In this document: positions 1 through 8,774 of the stretch, one piece after another
How the letters are laid out: the number at the start of each line of letters is the position of its first letter
Numbering within the stretch: the first letter of the stretch is position 1
Assembly: GCF_001889045.1 (NCBI RefSeq)
Contig: NZ_CP018155.1
Location: 2,606,001-2,670,000, forward strand
DNA: 64,000 nucleotides
DNA from: Tenacibaculum todarodis
GTDB lineage: Bacteria; Bacteroidota; Bacteroidia; Flavobacteriales; Flavobacteriaceae
Direction: 5' to 3'
Notes under the pieces: generated by a model
What the model was told of the DNA's origin: nothing
The model's input: the letters and a program-made list of their open reading frames with translations, nothing else
The model's database searches: none
Translations under genes and position numbers: made by a program

Positions 1-1
1 G

Positions 2-481
2 GCAAGCGATGCAGCAGAAAATGTAAAAGAAATAGTATCTGAAGCTTCTGATAAGGCTAAAGAAATTGCAGGCAATGTAACTGAGGAAGCAAAAGAGGCT
101 TTAAATACAGCAAAAGAAAAATTAAGCGAGGTTATTTCTGAAGAAACAATAGATAACGTAAAAGCAAAAGCAGGTGAATTTACAGATGATGCAAAAGAAG
201 CTCTTTCTGGAGCAGCCGACAAAGCAACTGAGTTAGCAGGAGAAGCTAAAGAAAAAATTACTGAAGTTTTATCTAGTGAAAGTGTTGAAAATATTAAAGG
301 TAAAGCAACTGAATTAGCAGGTGATGCAAAAGAAGCGTTAGGAGATTTAGGTGAAAAAGCAAGTGAGTTTGCTGGAGAAGCAAGTGAACATATTGCAGAC
401 TTTGCTGAAGATGCAGAAGAGGTAGCAGAAGAAGTAGTTAAAAAAACTAAGAATTTCTTTCAGCGTTTATTTGGTAAATAA
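2..481 (+). CDS. LEA/apolipoprotein-like amphipathic helical protein (5' partial)
   Basis: The frame is open from the window edge and ends with TAA at 479-481; the N-terminus lies outside. The visible 159 residues are almost all Ala, Glu, Lys, Asp, Gly and Thr. They form degenerate 11-residue amphipathic repeats of the kind 'KATELAGDAKEALGD' and 'DKATELAGEAKEKI', as in LEA group 3 and YtxH-like proteins. The tail switches to an aromatic/basic end, FFQRLFGK, which might touch a membrane or partner. LEA-type proteins are known to protect proteins and membranes during desiccation, osmotic or cold stress; that role here is inference. There are no cysteines. A strong terminator follows 20 bp downstream. 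Confidence 0.75.
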   Translation, partial: ASDAAENVKEIVSEASDKAKEIAGNVTEEAKEALNTAKEKLSEVISEETIDNVKAKAGEFTDDAKEALSGAADKATELAGEAKEKITEVLSSESVENIKGKATELAGDAKEALGDLGEKASEFAGEASEHIADFAEDAEEVAEEVVKKTKNFFQRLFGK

Positions 482-500
482 ACCATTCTTATAAAATAAA

Positions 501-528
501 AAAGCGACCAATTGGTCGCTTTTTTTAT
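501..528. terminator. Bidirectional Rho-independent terminator
   Basis: A perfect 9-bp stem (AAAGCGACC / GGTCGCTTT) with an AATT loop is followed by a T-run. It separates the convergent LEA-like gene and the Sco1 gene. The TAA stop of the Sco1 gene (525-527) lies inside the T-tract. Confidence 0.9.
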
Positions 529-1202
529 TTACTATATTCTTGCTTTAATAAAGAAATATCATCAATAATTTTTTGCATATTTTCTTTTTCAGTGCCATCA
601 TACATTCCACGAATACGACGCTCTTTGTCTATTAAAACAAAGTTTTCTGTGTGTACAAAATCGTTTTCATCTCCGTTGCCTTCATCTAAAACAGCAAAAT
701 AACTTTTACGAGCTAACTTATAAATATGTTTTTTACTTCCTGTAGTAACGTGCCATTTTTTATCAATTACACCTTTTTTATCAGCATAATCTCTTAATAC
801 CGAAACACTATCTATTGTTGGTGTTACCGAGTGCGATAAGAACATAATATCATCATCGTTTTTGTAATGTTCTTGTAATTCACTCATATTATACGCCATT
901 GCAATACAAATGGTTTGGCAACGCGTAAAAAAGAAATCTGCTACATAAATTTTGCCGTCAAAATCTTTGTTTGTAATTGTTTTTCCATTTTGATTTATCA
1001 ATGAGAAATCGGCAACTTTATGATTTTTCTTTTGATTTCTGATAGAAGCATCAACTAGTTTCGGATTTATATCAGCTGGACTGTAAACTGGTAGTTTTTT
1101 ATCAACTTTTACTAAATGATAAAAAATTGGAATTGTAATTGCTGAAAAGACCAACAAAAACAATAAAGTGTATTTAGATTTTTTGAAAAATTTTGTTTCC
1201 AT
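525..1202 (-). CDS. SCO1/SenC/PrrC family copper chaperone
   Basis: 225 residues. An N-terminal membrane anchor (about 11-31) is followed by a thioredoxin-fold domain facing the periplasm. The copper-binding signature is complete: CxxxC at C95-Q-T-I-C99 and the distal His184 in FVHTENFVLID. Sco proteins deliver copper to the CuA centre of cytochrome c oxidase or act as thiol-disulfide reductases; a cytochrome-oxidase assembly role is inferred, as no oxidase genes are in the window. The ATG at 1202 follows a -7 element at only 4 nt. Transcribed convergently with the preceding gene. Confidence 0.92.
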   Translation of the reverse strand: METKFFKKSKYTLLFLLVFSAITIPIFYHLVKVDKKLPVYSPADINPKLVDASIRNQKKNHKVADFSLINQNGKTITNKDFDGKIYVADFFFTRCQTICIAMAYNMSELQEHYKNDDDIMFLSHSVTPTIDSVSVLRDYADKKGVIDKKWHVTTGSKKHIYKLARKSYFAVLDEGNGDENDFVHTENFVLIDKERRIRGMYDGTEKENMQKIIDDISLLKQEYSK

Positions 1203-1206
1203 AGTA

Positions 1207-1214
1207 CAAAAATA
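1207..1214 (-). promoter_or_regulatory. -7 promoter element of the Sco1 gene
   Basis: On the minus strand this reads TATTTTTG, matching the Bacteroidota -7 consensus TAnnTTTG. It ends 4 nt before the ATG, which suggests a near-leaderless transcript. No clear -33 TTG was seen. Confidence 0.45.
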
Positions 1215-1310
1215 CGGCTAAAAACACATCTTTAAAACAGATTTTCTAAATTCTTTGTTAAAAGAGTTTTGTCAGTAAAAACAATACTTTTACAACTGTT
1301 TCTAAAAGCG

Positions 1311-1318
1311 TACATTTG
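1311..1318 (+). promoter_or_regulatory. -7 promoter element of rseP
   Basis: TACATTTG matches TAnnTTTG and lies 31 nt before the rseP ATG. A TTG at the right distance is not obvious. Confidence 0.5.
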
Positions 1319-1349
1319 CGGGATTATAAATTTTAGATTGATTACGTAG

Positions 1350-2696
1350 ATGGAAATTTTAATAAAAGCATCACAGTTTATTTTAAGCCTTTCTTTATTG
1401 ATTGTATTGCACGAATTGGGGCATTTTATCCCTGCAAAATTGTTTAAAACAAGAGTAGAAAAATTCTACTTATTCTTTGATTATAAATTTTCACTTTTCA
1501 AAAAGAAAGTAGGAGAAACAGTGTATGGTATTGGTTGGATTCCGTTAGGAGGTTATGTTAAAATCTCTGGAATGATTGATGAAAGTATGGATACCGAACA
1601 AATGGCTTTACCGCCACAACCTTGGGAATTTAGATCTAAACCAGCTTGGCAGCGTTTAATAATTATGTTAGGTGGTGTTATCGTGAATTTTGTATTAGGA
1701 ATACTAATTTACATCTGTTTAATGTGGGCTTATGGAGAACGTTTTTTACCAAACGAAAATGTAAAAGATGGTGTTTGGGTAGAAAACCAATTAGCAACGG
1801 ATTTAGGTTTGCAAACTGGAGATAAAATTTTAACTGTTGATGGTGAAAAAATTAAGAAATTTAATCAATTACCAATAGAGTTTATCAACGGTAACAACTA
1901 TACAATTGAAAGAAATGGTGAAGTTCTTGAAAAAGAAATTCCGATTGATTTTATTTCAAAATTAGTTGATAGAGGTAAAAACGCAGGAAATTTTATAAAT
2001 ACACGTTATCCGTTTTTAATTAGTGGCGTGCAACAAGATTCTTTAAATGCTTCTTCTGGTTTACAGCCAAAAGATATGGTGGTTGCTATTAATGGAGCTC
2101 CGATAAAGTATTATGACCAAGCGAAAGTAGAGTTTGAGAAATTAAAAGGACAAGCTATTTCCTTAACTGTTAAGAGAGGTGAGGAAACTAAAGAAATTCC
2201 TGTAAAAGTTTCTAATTACGGAAATATAGGTGTTGTTTTTGGTGGAGCATCTTATAATGATTTAGAAAAACTAGGATACTACGATTTAGAAAGAATTGAT
2301 TATTCATTTACAGAAGCTGTTCCTGCAGGTTTAAATAAATCTTGGGATACTTTAACAAGTTATGTAAAACAACTTAAAAAGATATTTAATCCAAGTACTG
2401 GAGCATACAAAGGTTTAGGTGGTTTTATTTCTATTGGAAGTATTTTTCCTTCAGAATTTAGCTGGGAAACGTTTTGGAACATTACAGCATTCTTATCAAT
2501 AATGTTAGGTTTTATGAACCTATTACCAATTCCTGCTTTAGATGGAGGTCATGTATTGTTTACCCTTTGGGAAATGATTACAGGTAAGAAACCAAGTGAT
2601 AAATTTTTAGAACACGCTCAAGTAGTTGGTTTTGTGCTTTTACTAGCGTTGTTAATATTTGCGAATGGTAACGATATATTTAGATTGTTTAAATAA
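1350..2696 (+). CDS. rseP: RIP metalloprotease RseP (site-2 protease, M50)
   Basis: 448 residues, the usual length for the family. The zinc motif HELGH is at 21-25 in the first membrane helix. The third ligand lies in LDGGH (397-401) near the C-terminus. Between them are a helix around 100-120 and two PDZ-like segments (about 125-205 and 220-290) facing the periplasm. RseP performs intramembrane cleavage of anti-sigma factors and clears signal-peptide remnants; the substrate here is unknown. Upstream is a promoter element and downstream a terminator, so it appears monocistronic. Confidence 0.97.
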   Translation: MEILIKASQFILSLSLLIVLHELGHFIPAKLFKTRVEKFYLFFDYKFSLFKKKVGETVYGIGWIPLGGYVKISGMIDESMDTEQMALPPQPWEFRSKPAWQRLIIMLGGVIVNFVLGILIYICLMWAYGERFLPNENVKDGVWVENQLATDLGLQTGDKILTVDGEKIKKFNQLPIEFINGNNYTIERNGEVLEKEIPIDFISKLVDRGKNAGNFINTRYPFLISGVQQDSLNASSGLQPKDMVVAINGAPIKYYDQAKVEFEKLKGQAISLTVKRGEETKEIPVKVSNYGNIGVVFGGASYNDLEKLGYYDLERIDYSFTEAVPAGLNKSWDTLTSYVKQLKKIFNPSTGAYKGLGGFISIGSIFPSEFSWETFWNITAFLSIMLGFMNLLPIPALDGGHVLFTLWEMITGKKPSDKFLEHAQVVGFVLLLALLIFANGNDIFRLFK

Positions 2697-2714
2697 CATT
2701 TGAATTTAAAGCAT

Positions 2715-2750
2715 AAAAAAAGAGCAATCAGTTTTGGTTGCTCTTTTTTT
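2715..2750. terminator. Bidirectional Rho-independent terminator
   Basis: A 10-bp stem with one G-T pair (AGAGCAATCA / TGGTTGCTCT, loop GTTT) flanked by A-run and T-run. It sits between the convergent rseP and Bax-inhibitor-1 genes. Confidence 0.9.
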
Positions 2751-2769
2751 ATGATATCATTTTTTGCTC

Positions 2770-3471
2770 TTAATCTCTAGACATAAATATCTGCAACACA
2801 TACCAAAATAATAGCATTAAAGAAGCAAATAAGCCTAAAGCAGCAGGAATATAATCTTCTGTTCCAAATTTGTGAACCAAGTTAGATGTTTGATATAAAA
2901 TAGAACCTCCGGCTAATAAACACATTCCTACAGAAAACCATAAACCTAAGTTAAATCCGAATAAAGTTCCCGCAATAATTAATCCTATTGCAATAAAAAA
3001 TCCTATTGTTAATGCTGATCTTAAAAACGAAAAGTCTTTTTTAGTTAGTATAACAACAGCAGATAAACCTGCAAATAAAGTAAGTGTAACAATACCTGCT
3101 TGTTGAATTAAATCGAAATTTCCTGTAAACGAAATTGCAATATAAATTAACGGAACAAAAATAAACGCTTCAGCAAAAATGTAACCTGCATAAGCTAAAT
3201 ATTGTAAGTTTTTATCGGTAGTTTTTAAAGCAGTACTTTCTGCATAATTGGTAATTAACATAAATCCACCTAATAATAACAACCATTTATAGCCTTGCGT
3301 CATTGAAAGCATAAAGTTTACTATTGTAGTACTTTGTAATAGTAAATATTCAAAAAGTATAAATAACAAAACGCCACCAGCAACATGTGCGTAGGTTTTC
3401 TTGTAAAAAGCAACTCTTTGTACATCGGTTCCTTCAGCTAAAAGAACGTTGTTGTTTAATGTGTTTTCCAT
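2770..3471 (-). CDS. Bax inhibitor-1 / YccA-YbhL family membrane protein
   Basis: 233 residues with seven predicted hydrophobic helices and almost no soluble region. The C-terminal part (a YQT motif near 193, an Asp in TEDYIPAALGLF, and a final helix LFWYVLQIF) fits the BI-1/TMBIM fold, in which paired acidic residues form a pH-gated ion pore. Bacterial members such as BsYetJ are calcium leak channels; the role here is inference. The gene starts 14 bp after the end of the cupin-like gene on the same strand, so the two are probably cotranscribed. Confidence 0.85.
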   Translation of the reverse strand: MENTLNNNVLLAEGTDVQRVAFYKKTYAHVAGGVLLFILFEYLLLQSTTIVNFMLSMTQGYKWLLLLGGFMLITNYAESTALKTTDKNLQYLAYAGYIFAEAFIFVPLIYIAISFTGNFDLIQQAGIVTLTLFAGLSAVVILTKKDFSFLRSALTIGFFIAIGLIIAGTLFGFNLGLWFSVGMCLLAGGSILYQTSNLVHKFGTEDYIPAALGLFASLMLLFWYVLQIFMSRD

Positions 3472-3485
3472 AGTTTTATTTAATG

Positions 3486-4355
3486 TTAAGCAATTTTATT
3501 TTCTTTATTGGTTCTAATAATAGCTTGTTCGTTTTTCCAATCAATCCATTTTTGACCTTTAATTCTACGCATTAAATTATCATAATTACGCATAATAAAA
3601 ATATTGTACATCGCTTTTCCAAACCTACTAGGGTTTCTTGCTAAAGCACGCAAACTCATAGAAAAACCTGGAGTTATATAACGCATGTAATGCCAATAAC
3701 CTTCTGGCATGTACAATACATTTCCATGTTCAAGATGTGTAATATGTCCTTTTGCTTTTTTAAGTGCAGGCCATTTGTCAAAATCTGGATTAGAAAAATC
3801 AATATCTTCTCTTACAATTAAAGAATGTGGAATTTTATATAAGTACTTATTTTGTTTTTGGTCAAACAGAATTACTTCTTTTTTTCCTTCAAAATGAAAG
3901 TGAAAAATATTAGCTAAATCAATATCGTAGTGCATAAAAGTGTACGAATCCGTTCCGCCAAAAAATAACATTGGTAATCCTTTTAGTAAGCGTAAACCAA
4001 AGTCTGGAAACGTAAAGTCTTTCTGTAAAATTGGTACTTCTTTTAAGACATTCCAAAGAAAAATTCTGAATTTAGTAGGCTCACGTTTCAATAAATCTAC
4101 ATATTCACCCATTTTCATGGTTGCGTGTGGTTCGTTAAAACCATCTTTAAAATCTACAGGCCTATCATCATACAAAGGCACGGTTTTATCGCCTGCAACC
4201 TCTTTCATGTACTCTAAAGACCATTTCGAATGTGCTGGCCAATCATTAACAAAGTTCTCTATAACCACAGGTTTTTGTGGTTTAAAATAGTTTTTGATAA
4301 AGTCTTCTTTGGTGATCGTTTTTACGCGATCTATTTTGGTAAGATCTAATCCCAT
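3486..4355 (-). CDS. Cupin-like (JmjC-related) Fe(II)/2-oxoglutarate dioxygenase
   Basis: 289 residues of the cupin_8/JmjC-like superfamily. The iron triad is visible: H142-Y-D144 in the segment HYDIDLANI, and the distal His222 in PEGYWHYM. An N-terminal region (VVIENFVNDWPA, about 30-41) is typical of FIH/JMJD5-like proteins. Members hydroxylate protein side chains, for example of ribosomal proteins or RNA-modifying factors; the substrate cannot be read from sequence. It is the upstream gene of a likely pair with the BI-1 gene. Confidence 0.85.
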   Translation of the reverse strand: MGLDLTKIDRVKTITKEDFIKNYFKPQKPVVIENFVNDWPAHSKWSLEYMKEVAGDKTVPLYDDRPVDFKDGFNEPHATMKMGEYVDLLKREPTKFRIFLWNVLKEVPILQKDFTFPDFGLRLLKGLPMLFFGGTDSYTFMHYDIDLANIFHFHFEGKKEVILFDQKQNKYLYKIPHSLIVREDIDFSNPDFDKWPALKKAKGHITHLEHGNVLYMPEGYWHYMRYITPGFSMSLRALARNPSRFGKAMYNIFIMRNYDNLMRRIKGQKWIDWKNEQAIIRTNKENKIA

Positions 4356-4403
4356 TTTTCAATTTTAAAGTACAAAGTTAAGAAAATGAACTGACATTTT
4401 TTT

Positions 4404-4500
4404 AGAAGCAGTTTCCTGCTTTCACTACTCGCTTTTTTTGGTGTTTCGACTACGCTCAACAACCAAAAAAGAGCTCAAACACGCCGTTCAATCAGGGCTA
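4404..4500 (-). repeat. Two-hairpin intergenic repeat, copy 1
   Basis: Read on the minus strand it starts TAGCCCTGATTGAACGGC, has hairpin 1 (CTTTTTTGGTTGTT paired with AACACCAAAAAAAG around a loop carrying GAGCGTAGTCG), and ends with hairpin 2 (GCAGGAAACTGC). It aligns along its whole length with 44649-44743 in opposite orientation. The stem of hairpin 1 differs between copies yet stays paired. It lies downstream of the flotillin terminator and upstream of the cupin-like gene. Confidence 0.8.
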
Positions 4501-4539
4501 AACTTGTTTGTGAAGGTTTGTGCTTAATTGAATAGCATA

Positions 4540-4566
4540 AAAAATCCGCTATAAAAGCGGATTTTT
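4540..4566. terminator. Rho-independent terminator after the flotillin gene
   Basis: An 11-bp stem (AAAAATCCGCT / AGCGGATTTTT) with a 5-nt loop, 11 bp past the flotillin stop on the minus strand. Confidence 0.85.
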
Positions 4567-4576
4567 AAAACAAATA

Positions 4577-6001
4577 TTATTTACTTTCTTCTGAATTGTC
4601 TTCTTTAATATCTTCAACAATTTCAGACGGAATTTCCTTTCCTTTCAAGTAACTTGGTAATTCCATTCCAGCCATATTAAACATTTCTTGCAATGGCGGA
4701 ACCGCTTTATACATTCCAGAAATAAAGTTAGAAGTAGATGTTTTTCCATCTTTTCCTCCACCATTTTCCCAAACAGTAACTTTATCAATCTTAATGTTTT
4801 TAATAGCTTCTGCTTGTGTTTTAACCAATTCTGGCAATTTATCAGCAATTAATAATAAGGCTGCATTTTGAGAATCGTTTCCTGCTGCTTTTACAATTTG
4901 ATCTAAACCAGCTGCTTGTTTTGTTAAAACTTCATACAAACCTTGTGCTTCTGCTTGTGCTTTAAATAAGATTGCATCGGCTTCACCTTTTGCAATACGT
5001 CTAATATTTTCTGCTTTTGCTTCTGCATCAATTTCAACTTTTCTTTTGTCAATTTCTGCAGGAACAATAATATCTGCTAACTGAGAAGAACGTTCTCTAT
5101 CGGCTCTTGCAGTTTCTGCTTCTTGCTCAGCTGCATACGATTCTTGTAATGCTTTTGCTGTTTGTACTTTTTCAGATGCAATTGCAACACGTTCTGCTTC
5201 AGCTTCACGTTGTCTTCTTAAAGAATCTGAATTTGCTACGGCAATTTTTGCAGTGTTTTCTCCTTCTACAGCTTGTGCATTTGCTGCTGCAACCTGGCTT
5301 CTTTCATCTTGTACCGCATTAGCCTCACCAATAGAACCATCTCTAGTTTTTTCTGCAACCGATTTTCTTGCCGCGTTAATTGCATGTGCTGCTGCTTCTT
5401 TTCCTAAAGCTTCGATATAACCAGATTCATCAACAATATCGGTAATATTTACGTTGATTAATTTTAAACCTACTTTCTTTAATTCTGTTTCTACAGATTG
5501 AGAAATATTGGTTAAAAACTTGTCTCTATCGTTATTAATTTCTTCAATATCCATTGAAGCTACTACCAAACGTAATTGACCAAAAATAATTTCTTGTGCC
5601 AAATCTTGAATGCTATCTTGATCTAAACCTAATAAACGCTCTGCAGCATTTTGCATAATTCCTGGTTCTGTAGAAACACCAATTGTAAATCTACTTGGCA
5701 CATTTACACGAATATTTTGCTTAGAAAGTGCGTTCACTAAATTTACTTCAATAGAAATTGGTGTTAAATCTAAAAATTGATAATCTTGAATTACGGGGAA
5801 AATAAACGCGGCTCCACCATGAATACATTTAGCAGATTCTCCGCCACCAACTTTTCCGTACACTACTAAAATTCTGTCTGAAGGACATCTTTTGTAGCGC
5901 TTAATCATGGCAACAATTAATATAAAAATGAATAGAATAGCAATTCCTATTCCGACTAATCCTGCAAAAGGACTACTTTGTAATACAATAAAATTTAGCA
6001 T
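4577..6001 (-). CDS. Flotillin-like SPFH-domain protein (YqiK type)
   Basis: 474 residues. One N-terminal hydrophobic segment (about 13-33) is followed by an SPFH/band-7 domain (about 35-200) and a long Ala/Glu-rich coiled coil (about 210-340) containing repeated EA/AEAE units. A C-terminal assembly region follows. Flotillins build ring-shaped scaffolds in functional membrane microdomains. The partner NfeD-type gene lies directly upstream, 8 bp away, the classical arrangement. The gene is followed by a terminator. Confidence 0.93.
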   Translation of the reverse strand: MLNFIVLQSSPFAGLVGIGIAILFIFILIVAMIKRYKRCPSDRILVVYGKVGGGESAKCIHGGAAFIFPVIQDYQFLDLTPISIEVNLVNALSKQNIRVNVPSRFTIGVSTEPGIMQNAAERLLGLDQDSIQDLAQEIIFGQLRLVVASMDIEEINNDRDKFLTNISQSVETELKKVGLKLINVNITDIVDESGYIEALGKEAAAHAINAARKSVAEKTRDGSIGEANAVQDERSQVAAANAQAVEGENTAKIAVANSDSLRRQREAEAERVAIASEKVQTAKALQESYAAEQEAETARADRERSSQLADIIVPAEIDKRKVEIDAEAKAENIRRIAKGEADAILFKAQAEAQGLYEVLTKQAAGLDQIVKAAGNDSQNAALLLIADKLPELVKTQAEAIKNIKIDKVTVWENGGGKDGKTSTSNFISGMYKAVPPLQEMFNMAGMELPSYLKGKEIPSEIVEDIKEDNSEESK

Positions 6002-6009
6002 AGTTTTTT

Positions 6010-6582
6010 TTAGTTTTGTGGTTCAATAATTAATGTTCCGTTATTTGTTACTTCAATTACTTTAATAATTTTTCCTTGTTTTAAATCTTCATTATGGTCT
6101 GTTAAAGCTTCTAATTCTCTTAACGCACCTTGAATTTTAATCTGAATTTTCCCTGTTTTAGAGCGGTTTGCACCAACAGTTAAATAGACTTCTCCAATTG
6201 AGTTTAAAGCATTTTTCATCTTTAAGGTTCCGCTAGATGTTAATTTACTGATGTAATAAAACATTGCAGCCATTACAAACATCATTGCTAAACCGCATGT
6301 TATCGATATAAAAATAGTAACCGATTTAGAGTTTCCTGCATCTATACTTGCAATTCCGCTCCAACCAAAAATGGCAAAAAAGGCAACAACGTTTTTAAAG
6401 GTAAAAAACTGAAAACCAGCACCTGTATCTGCATCCATTTCTGCATCTACATCGCCAATATCATCTGTATCTGCACCAATAAAAGTGCTGATTAAAACAA
6501 ATAAAAAGATAAGTGTAGAAATTCCTGTAATTATCCAATACGTCTTTTGAAAAGACGTTAGTTCTTGAAACCATTCCATCAT
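6010..6582 (-). CDS. NfeD-like / YqiJ-like membrane protein with C-terminal OB fold
   Basis: 190 residues. Hydrophobic helices lie at about 12-34, 62-80 and 88-110, with an acidic loop between the first two (GADTDDIGDVDAEMDAD). The C-terminal 70 residues form a predicted small beta barrel as in NfeD proteins. NfeD partners anchor or localise flotillins; the adjacent flotillin gene supports this. Two consecutive ATGs mark the start (6582 or 6579). Confidence 0.85.
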   Translation of the reverse strand: MMEWFQELTSFQKTYWIITGISTLIFLFVLISTFIGADTDDIGDVDAEMDADTGAGFQFFTFKNVVAFFAIFGWSGIASIDAGNSKSVTIFISITCGLAMMFVMAAMFYYISKLTSSGTLKMKNALNSIGEVYLTVGANRSKTGKIQIKIQGALRELEALTDHNEDLKQGKIIKVIEVTNNGTLIIEPQN

Positions 6583-6810
6583 AACAATTAGTTTTTAAAG
6601 TGAATAAATATAAAAATTTTTGACTGAATAGAACACGTTATTCTATCAATATAAAGAGAAACTCATTTTTAATTTAATCAACCTTTTAAAAAGCGCTTTT
6701 TATTGTTGATTTTCGGCTTAAAAAGAAGCCAATAATATTAAAGTGTGGTTGAGTTTCAATTATTAGTAGCTAAAAAGGACATTTTGTTACAGAAAATCTT
6801 TAAAAAACAA

Positions 6811-6843
6811 AAAACCTTGATAAGAATATATCAAGGCTTTTTT
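6811..6843. terminator. Rho-independent terminator after the BtuB-like gene
   Basis: An 8-bp stem CCTTGATA / TATCAAGG with loop AGAATA, flanked by A-run and T-run. It ends the minus-strand receptor gene at 6866. The rest of 6583-6810 shows no coding potential. Confidence 0.85.
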
Positions 6844-6865
6844 AAAAATTGAGGTTTTTTATTCT

Positions 6866-8689
6866 CTAGAAACCATAACGCAAACCAAATAAAACGTTGC
6901 TTGGTGGCATTGGTACAAAACCAGATTCTATATATTCTGCATCAAAAATATTATTAGCTGTAACTGTAAAACTAAGTTTCTTAATATCAACTATTATAGA
7001 AGCATCCCAAACGTTGTAGCTTGTTCCAACAGTTCTTTCTGCATGTTTATAGATAATATTTTGTCTTACATTTTTAAATAATTTACTGGTAAAACGAGTA
7101 ATAAAATGATGTTTTAATGTGTTTAAAGAATAACGAGATAAATCTTTATTCTGATCTAAAATATCATCATCTAAAAAATTATATCCAAATGATAAAGTCT
7201 GATTATAGTCTTTTATTTTAAAATTATAGTCTGCATTAAATTCAAAACCTTTGGTATTCACTTTTGCAATGTTAGTTGCCGTGTAATTTGAAGTTGATGT
7301 GTCTGGACGAATAAAATCAATAAGATTGGTAGCGTTTCTATTAAAAATAGCAACAGAAGTTGAGAAATTATTAGAGTTATATTTCAATCCTATTTCTTGA
7401 GCAAAAGCTTCTTCTGGCTCTAAATTTTCGTTTCCAGTTGTATTAGGAGCATTGTAATATAAATCTGTATAAGTAGGTATTCTATACGTAACACCTAAGT
7501 TTCCGTAGGCTTTTAAATTCTCTGATAATTTATAACCTATATCTAATCCTGGAAAGGCGTGAAATTTAAAATCAGAAAAATAAGTAACTGCAACTCCTGG
7601 AGTTATGTCTAATTTATCATTCATTAATTTAAAACGGTGTTCTAAAAACAAATTTGCCATAGTTCTGCTTCTTTCACCTAAATTATTACTGCTTATAGAT
7701 ACGCTAGAAATATCTATACCAAAACCAGTTATACCTAATTTAGAAGTATAGGAAGCATTTGTTTCCACACCAATTTTATTGGTAATATGTTGATTTCTGA
7801 AAAAACTTGGATCATCTCTTTTCAATAAAAAGATATCTTGACCTCTTCTCCAGTAAACTCTTGGCGTAATCTTAAATTTTTCAGTTTTAAAAGTTGTAGA
7901 AACTCCTATTAAACTGTTTTGTGTTTCTTCGTATTCATGCCAATCTGGATTGGTTGTATAAAAGTTTTCTGCACCAAACTTTTTGTCGAAAAAAGTAGCT
8001 AATACTTCTATAGGTTGTTTTTTTTTGTTGAAAACTCCTTTTAATAAGTAATTGTAGTTGTTATAATCAGAATTTGTACGATAACCATCTGAAGTTAACG
8101 CACCAACATGTGCGATAATTGATGAATTTTCAAACTCTTTACCAACAGTTATTGAACCATTCAATTGTCCAAAAGAACCTGCTTCAATATTTGCTGAAAC
8201 TGTGTCTGATAATTTCTTTTTAGTAACAATATTAATAGCTCCAGTAAATGCATTTTGCCCAAAAACTCTTGCAGCAGGACCTTTAATAATTTCTATTCTT
8301 TCAATAACTTCAATTGGCAAAGCAGCATTTAATGTATGATGACCTGTTTGTGCGTCATCCATTTTTATACCATCAATTAAAAGTAATGTTTGGTCAAAAC
8401 CTCCACCTCTAATATATAAATCTGCTTGGCTTCCAGCAGTTCCTCTTCTTCTAATATCTACACCTGCAACCTGTTGTAACAGATCTGCAACATTTGTAGC
8501 CGCACTATTCTTTATATCTTTTGAAGAAATAACATCGATAGTTCTTGAGTTTTCTTTAAAAGGTAAATCAATTCTAGAAGAAGTAATAATAACTTCTTTT
8601 AAAGTATCTTTTTTTATGGTGTTGTCTTGTGCTTTTACTTGAAAAGCAACAAGCAATAAGGTAATTATTACCGTAATTTTAATTTTCAT
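6866..8689 (-). CDS. TonB-dependent outer-membrane receptor, BtuB-like
   Basis: 607 residues. Signal peptide 1-20 (cleavage after VKA). The plug domain (about 40-160) carries the typical sequence series VISSKDIKN, VADLLQQVAGVDIRRRG, LYIRGGGFDQTLLLIDGI and IEIIKGPAA. A 22-strand barrel follows, ending in Phe (LFGLRYGF). Small receptors of this size are often vitamin B12 or small-chelate transporters. I see no cobalamin riboswitch in the short upstream gap (8690-8756), so the substrate stays open. It is divergent from a MocR-type regulator, which may control it. Confidence 0.88.
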   Translation of the reverse strand: MKIKITVIITLLLVAFQVKAQDNTIKKDTLKEVIITSSRIDLPFKENSRTIDVISSKDIKNSAATNVADLLQQVAGVDIRRRGTAGSQADLYIRGGGFDQTLLLIDGIKMDDAQTGHHTLNAALPIEVIERIEIIKGPAARVFGQNAFTGAINIVTKKKLSDTVSANIEAGSFGQLNGSITVGKEFENSSIIAHVGALTSDGYRTNSDYNNYNYLLKGVFNKKKQPIEVLATFFDKKFGAENFYTTNPDWHEYEETQNSLIGVSTTFKTEKFKITPRVYWRRGQDIFLLKRDDPSFFRNQHITNKIGVETNASYTSKLGITGFGIDISSVSISSNNLGERSRTMANLFLEHRFKLMNDKLDITPGVAVTYFSDFKFHAFPGLDIGYKLSENLKAYGNLGVTYRIPTYTDLYYNAPNTTGNENLEPEEAFAQEIGLKYNSNNFSTSVAIFNRNATNLIDFIRPDTSTSNYTATNIAKVNTKGFEFNADYNFKIKDYNQTLSFGYNFLDDDILDQNKDLSRYSLNTLKHHFITRFTSKLFKNVRQNIIYKHAERTVGTSYNVWDASIIVDIKKLSFTVTANNIFDAEYIESGFVPMPPSNVLFGLRYGF

Positions 8690-8727
8690 GTTTAGTGATT
8701 TTATTATGTTGCAAAAATCGTAACTTT

Positions 8728-8774
8728 CCGGACGATTAAACTAGTCCCGTTTTAAAATGATAGATAGTCCGGTT
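8728..8774. promoter_or_regulatory. Possible MocR operator: repeated TAGTCCsG sites
   Basis: TAGTCCCGTT (8742-8751) and TAGTCCGGTT (8765-8774) form a direct repeat 23 bp apart, start to start. An inverted CCGGAC (8728-8733) mirrors GTCCGG. MocR regulators commonly bind direct repeats in the shared promoter of divergent genes. The second site overlaps the first codons of the regulator gene, suggesting autoregulation. Confidence 0.4.

Noticed and set aside
5107..5322. Leu-rich ORF inside the flotillin gene, opposite strand
   Set aside because: It mirrors the Ala/Glu coiled coil of the real gene and has no own start signal.
8690..8756. Cobalamin riboswitch before the BtuB-like gene
   Set aside because: The gap is only 67 bp and lacks the conserved B12-box; too short for the element.
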